The notes below the pieces were generated by a model. The model worked only from the letters and a program-made list of their open reading frames with translations. It ran no database searches and had not been told where the DNA came from. The translations under genes and the position numbers were made by a program. From assembly GCA_947175775.1 (NCBI GenBank), contig CAMWNY010000097.1:1-8417 (forward strand): a DNA stretch of 8,417 nucleotides, in the 5' to 3' direction. The stretch comes from an uncultured Lachnospiraceae bacterium (lineage in GTDB: Bacteria; Bacillota; Clostridia; Lachnospirales; Lachnospiraceae). Each line of letters begins with the position of its first letter. Position 1 is the stretch's first letter. Shown piece by piece: positions 6,022-8,417 of this stretch.

Positions 6022-7761
6022 ATGACTGTTGTAAACAGCACTGCAAGGCGCAATATGACAGTACAGAAGAGAAAAACGTTTATCATATGTGTAATGTCGG
6101 TGATCGCGCTTTTGGCGTTAGGTGTGCGTGTGGGATATATTATGATTTTTTGTTCCGAGTACTACACCGAGCAGGCGCAGGAGCTCCATGAACGTGAACG
6201 TGACATTAAAGCGGCACGCGGCAGGATTATTGATGCGACAGGAACGGTGCTTGCCGACAATAAGACCGTATGTACGATTTCGGTTATACACAGTCAGATT
6301 AAGGAACCGGAAAAGGTAATAGAGATTTTAAGCCATGAGCTTGGACTTTCCAAGGAGTATGTCAAAAAGCAGGTGGAAAAGCGAAGCTCGCGCGAGCGGA
6401 TTAAGAGTAATGTAGATAAGGAAACAGGCGATAAAATAAGAAACTTAGACCTTGCAGGCGTAAAGGTTGATGAAGATTATAAGCGGTATTATCCATACGG
6501 GGAACTTGCCTCGAAGGTCCTTGGTTTTACAGGAGGGGACAATCAGGGCATTATCGGTCTGGAGGTAAACTATGAGAAAGTTCTGACGGGCACGAAGGGA
6601 AAGATTTTGACACTTACCGATGCAAAAGGCATTGAGCTTGACGGAATGGGAGAGCGAAGGCGGGAGCCGATTGCAGGAAGTGATTTGTATGTGAGCATCG
6701 ATGTCAATATTCAGAAATATGCGATGCAGCTTGCAAAGCAGGCGTACGAGACAAAGCAGGCGAAGGGTGTTTCCATTATCGTGATGAACGTAAAAAACGG
6801 TGAAATCCTCGCTATGACGGATGTTCCGGAATTTGATTTAAACGAGCCGTTTGTACTGACCGCAGAATTTGCGGGGCAGGAGGCGACACAGGATACTTTT
6901 AACCAAATGTGGCGAAACGGCTGTATTAATGATACGTATGAGCCGGGTTCCACGTTTAAGATTATCACGGCGGCGGCAGGACTCGAGAGCGGCGCCGTGT
7001 CGCTGAATGACAATTTTTCCTGTCCGGGCTTTATTATCGTCGACGACAGGAGAATACGCTGCCATAAGGTTGGCGGACATGGTGCGGAGGACTTTACGCA
7101 TGCCGTGATGAATTCGTGCAATCCGGTGTTTATTACGGTTGGGCTGCGCATCGGTACACAGCGGTATTATGATTATTTTACAAAATTTGGGCTGCGGCAG
7201 AAAACGGGGATTGATTTGCCGGGTGAAGCGGCAACCATTATGCATCAGCCGGATAAAATCGGTGAGGTGGAGCTTGCGACAATATCCTTTGGTCAGTCGT
7301 TTCAGATTACGCCGATTCGCCTGATGGCAACCGTGGCGGGACTGATTAACGGCGGTAACGCTGTGACGCCGCATTTTGGCGTGAAAGCGGTTAATGAAGG
7401 AAACGGAACGATTGAGGAGTTTGTTTATCCCGTTTCGGAGGAAATCGTATCAGAGGATACCACGCAAAAGCTGCGGTATGTGTTGGAGCAGGTTGTGGAA
7501 AACGGCGGCGGTAGAAACGGATATGTAGAGGGCTTTCGCGTAGGCGGTAAGACAGCGACGAGCCAAACGCTTCCGAGAGGAACAGGAAGATATATTGCAT
7601 CCTTTTTGGGATTTGCACCCGCAAACGATCCGCAGATTATGGCACTCGCAATTATTGATACACCGCAGGGAACTTATTATGGGGGTCAGATTGCTGCGCC
7701 TGTGGTAAGGCAGCTGTTTGAAAATATCCTTCCGTATTTAAAGGAGATAAATTATCAGTAA
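6022..7761 (+). CDS. Second class B penicillin-binding protein (FtsI/SpoVD family), KTA active-site variant
   Basis: A 579-residue paralogue of the preceding PBP, without the acidic tail or a PASTA domain. One transmembrane anchor lies at about 20-44. The pedestal domain shows RGRIIDATGTVLA (66-78) and KRYYPYGELASKVLGFTG (154-171). The transpeptidase domain has S310-T-F-K313 in EPGSTFK, S365-C-N367, and then K510-T-A512 in VGGKTATSQ: the third motif is KTA instead of the canonical KTG, read from AAG ACA GCG. All else in the domain looks intact, so the enzyme may be active with altered active-site geometry. In Bacillus the second PBP at this place is the sporulation protein SpoVD; I cannot tell whether this one serves division, elongation or sporulation. 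The ATG at 6022 is preferred (GGTGA ends 5 bases upstream); the GTG at 6013 and the ATG at 6055 (after AAGG) are alternatives that only change the N-terminal cytoplasmic tail. murD starts 18 bases after the stop. Confidence 0.92.
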   Translation: MTVVNSTARRNMTVQKRKTFIICVMSVIALLALGVRVGYIMIFCSEYYTEQAQELHERERDIKAARGRIIDATGTVLADNKTVCTISVIHSQIKEPEKVIEILSHELGLSKEYVKKQVEKRSSRERIKSNVDKETGDKIRNLDLAGVKVDEDYKRYYPYGELASKVLGFTGGDNQGIIGLEVNYEKVLTGTKGKILTLTDAKGIELDGMGERRREPIAGSDLYVSIDVNIQKYAMQLAKQAYETKQAKGVSIIVMNVKNGEILAMTDVPEFDLNEPFVLTAEFAGQEATQDTFNQMWRNGCINDTYEPGSTFKIITAAAGLESGAVSLNDNFSCPGFIIVDDRRIRCHKVGGHGAEDFTHAVMNSCNPVFITVGLRIGTQRYYDYFTKFGLRQKTGIDLPGEAATIMHQPDKIGEVELATISFGQSFQITPIRLMATVAGLINGGNAVTPHFGVKAVNEGNGTIEEFVYPVSEEIVSEDTTQKLRYVLEQVVENGGGRNGYVEGFRVGGKTATSQTLPRGTGRYIASFLGFAPANDPQIMALAIIDTPQGTYYGGQIAAPVVRQLFENILPYLKEINYQ

Positions 7762-7779
7762 CAGAATGGGGGAAATTCA

Positions 7780-8417
7780 ATGATAAATATAAACGGAAAG
7801 AACGTCATTGTGGTAGGAACCGGAAAAAGCGGAATCGGTTCTGCCATATTGCTGGAGAAAAACGGTGCAGTTCCGATTTTATATGACGGAAACGAAAGCG
7901 TAAATATTGATGCAGTAAAAGAGAAAATCACGCAAAAGCTCGGTTTCGAGACGAAGGCGGAGTTTGTGACAGGTGAATTTCCCAAACACATTACAAAAGA
8001 CGCTGCACTTTGCGTGCTCAGTCCCGGTGTGCCGGTGGACGCGGATTTTGTGGTGTATATGAAAGAACAAGGGATTCATATATGGGGCGAGATTGAGCTG
8101 GCATACAACTTTGCGAAGGGAATTGTTCTTGCGATTACCGGAACAAATGGAAAAACAACGACGACCTCCCTTGTAGGTCAGATTATGCAGGAGTATTTCG
8201 AACAGGTGTTTATTGTCGGAAATATCGGCAATCCATATACGGAGGCAGCTTCTTTGATGACGCAGGATACGGTGTCTGTCGCAGAGATTTCCAGCTTTCA
8301 GTTGGAAACAATTGAGTATTTTCATCCTAAAGTGTCCGCAATCTTAAATATTACGCCCGACCATTTAAACCGTCATCATACGATGGAAAATTATGTGGCG
8401 GCAAAGGAGGCGGTTAC
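7780..8417 (+). CDS. murD: UDP-N-acetylmuramoylalanine--D-glutamate ligase MurD (N-terminal part, runs off the window)
   Basis: 212 complete codons are visible, about half of a usual MurD of roughly 450 residues, and the frame is open at the right edge. MurD is the cytoplasmic ATP-dependent ligase that adds D-glutamate to UDP-MurNAc-L-alanine. Domain 1 (about 1-110) has the Rossmann-like VVGTGKSGIG (11-20), followed by LSPGVP (80-85) and GEIELA (103-108). The central ATPase domain starts with the P-loop ITGTNGKTTTTS (119-130, K125), then GNIGNPY, EISSFQLETI and LNITPDHLNRH. GEIELA, GNIGNPY and SSFQLE distinguish MurD from MurC, MurE and MurF. The start ATG is preceded by GGGGGAA at about 7 bases. 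It is translated right behind the second PBP gene in the same operon. Confidence 0.96.
   Translation, partial: MININGKNVIVVGTGKSGIGSAILLEKNGAVPILYDGNESVNIDAVKEKITQKLGFETKAEFVTGEFPKHITKDAALCVLSPGVPVDADFVVYMKEQGIHIWGEIELAYNFAKGIVLAITGTNGKTTTTSLVGQIMQEYFEQVFIVGNIGNPYTEAASLMTQDTVSVAEISSFQLETIEYFHPKVSAILNITPDHLNRHHTMENYVAAKEAV

Noticed and set aside
7879..8325. Long minus-strand open frame inside murD (and similar ones inside rsmH and both PBP genes)
   Set aside because: These lie opposite well-conserved coding sequence, have no recognisable protein features and are explained by codon bias of the real genes.

Overview
This window is a stretch of chromosome from a low-to-moderate-GC Gram-positive bacterium, most likely a Clostridia member of the Lachnospiraceae type (inferred from gene order and protein style, not from a database search). 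Most of it is the 5' half of a division and cell wall (dcw) operon on the + strand: mraZ, rsmH (mraW), an ftsL-like gene, two tandem class B penicillin-binding protein genes, and the start of murD, which runs off the right edge.

Layout. Positions 1-250 hold the C-terminal end of an ABC-transporter permease of the FtsX/MacB type (+). Positions 270-313 form a strong terminator hairpin with A and T tracts on both sides, serving this gene and a convergent gene. Positions 318-1277 (-) encode a 319-residue NYN (PIN-like nuclease fold) protein with two C-terminal OST-HTH/LOTUS-like domains. Positions 1278-1636 are a 359-base divergent intergenic region. It carries a good sigma-A-type promoter for mraZ, a 9-bp inverted repeat, and five AGTGG-type direct repeats exactly 10 bp apart just before mraZ, which are the expected MraZ operator. 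From 1637 onward all genes are on the + strand.

How the genes work together. MraZ is the DNA-binding regulator of the cluster and probably acts on the repeat array in front of its own gene. RsmH methylates 16S rRNA. FtsL and the FtsI-like transpeptidase belong to the septal peptidoglycan machinery, and the second class B PBP is its paralogue (division, elongation or sporulation role unresolved). MurD adds D-glutamate to UDP-MurNAc-L-Ala in the cytoplasm. Spacing inside the operon is short (18-71 bases) except for a 163-base gap between mraZ and rsmH.

Oddities. The second PBP has KTA where the active-site KTG motif is expected. The first PBP has STAK rather than the common STFK and ends in a long acidic Gly/Asp/Glu-rich tail instead of PASTA domains. 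murD follows the PBP directly, with no murE, murF or mraY between. I found no mobile element, CRISPR array, tRNA or rRNA. No clearly new multi-gene system is visible; the less-described items are the NYN/OST-HTH protein, the five-unit operator and the PBP variations.
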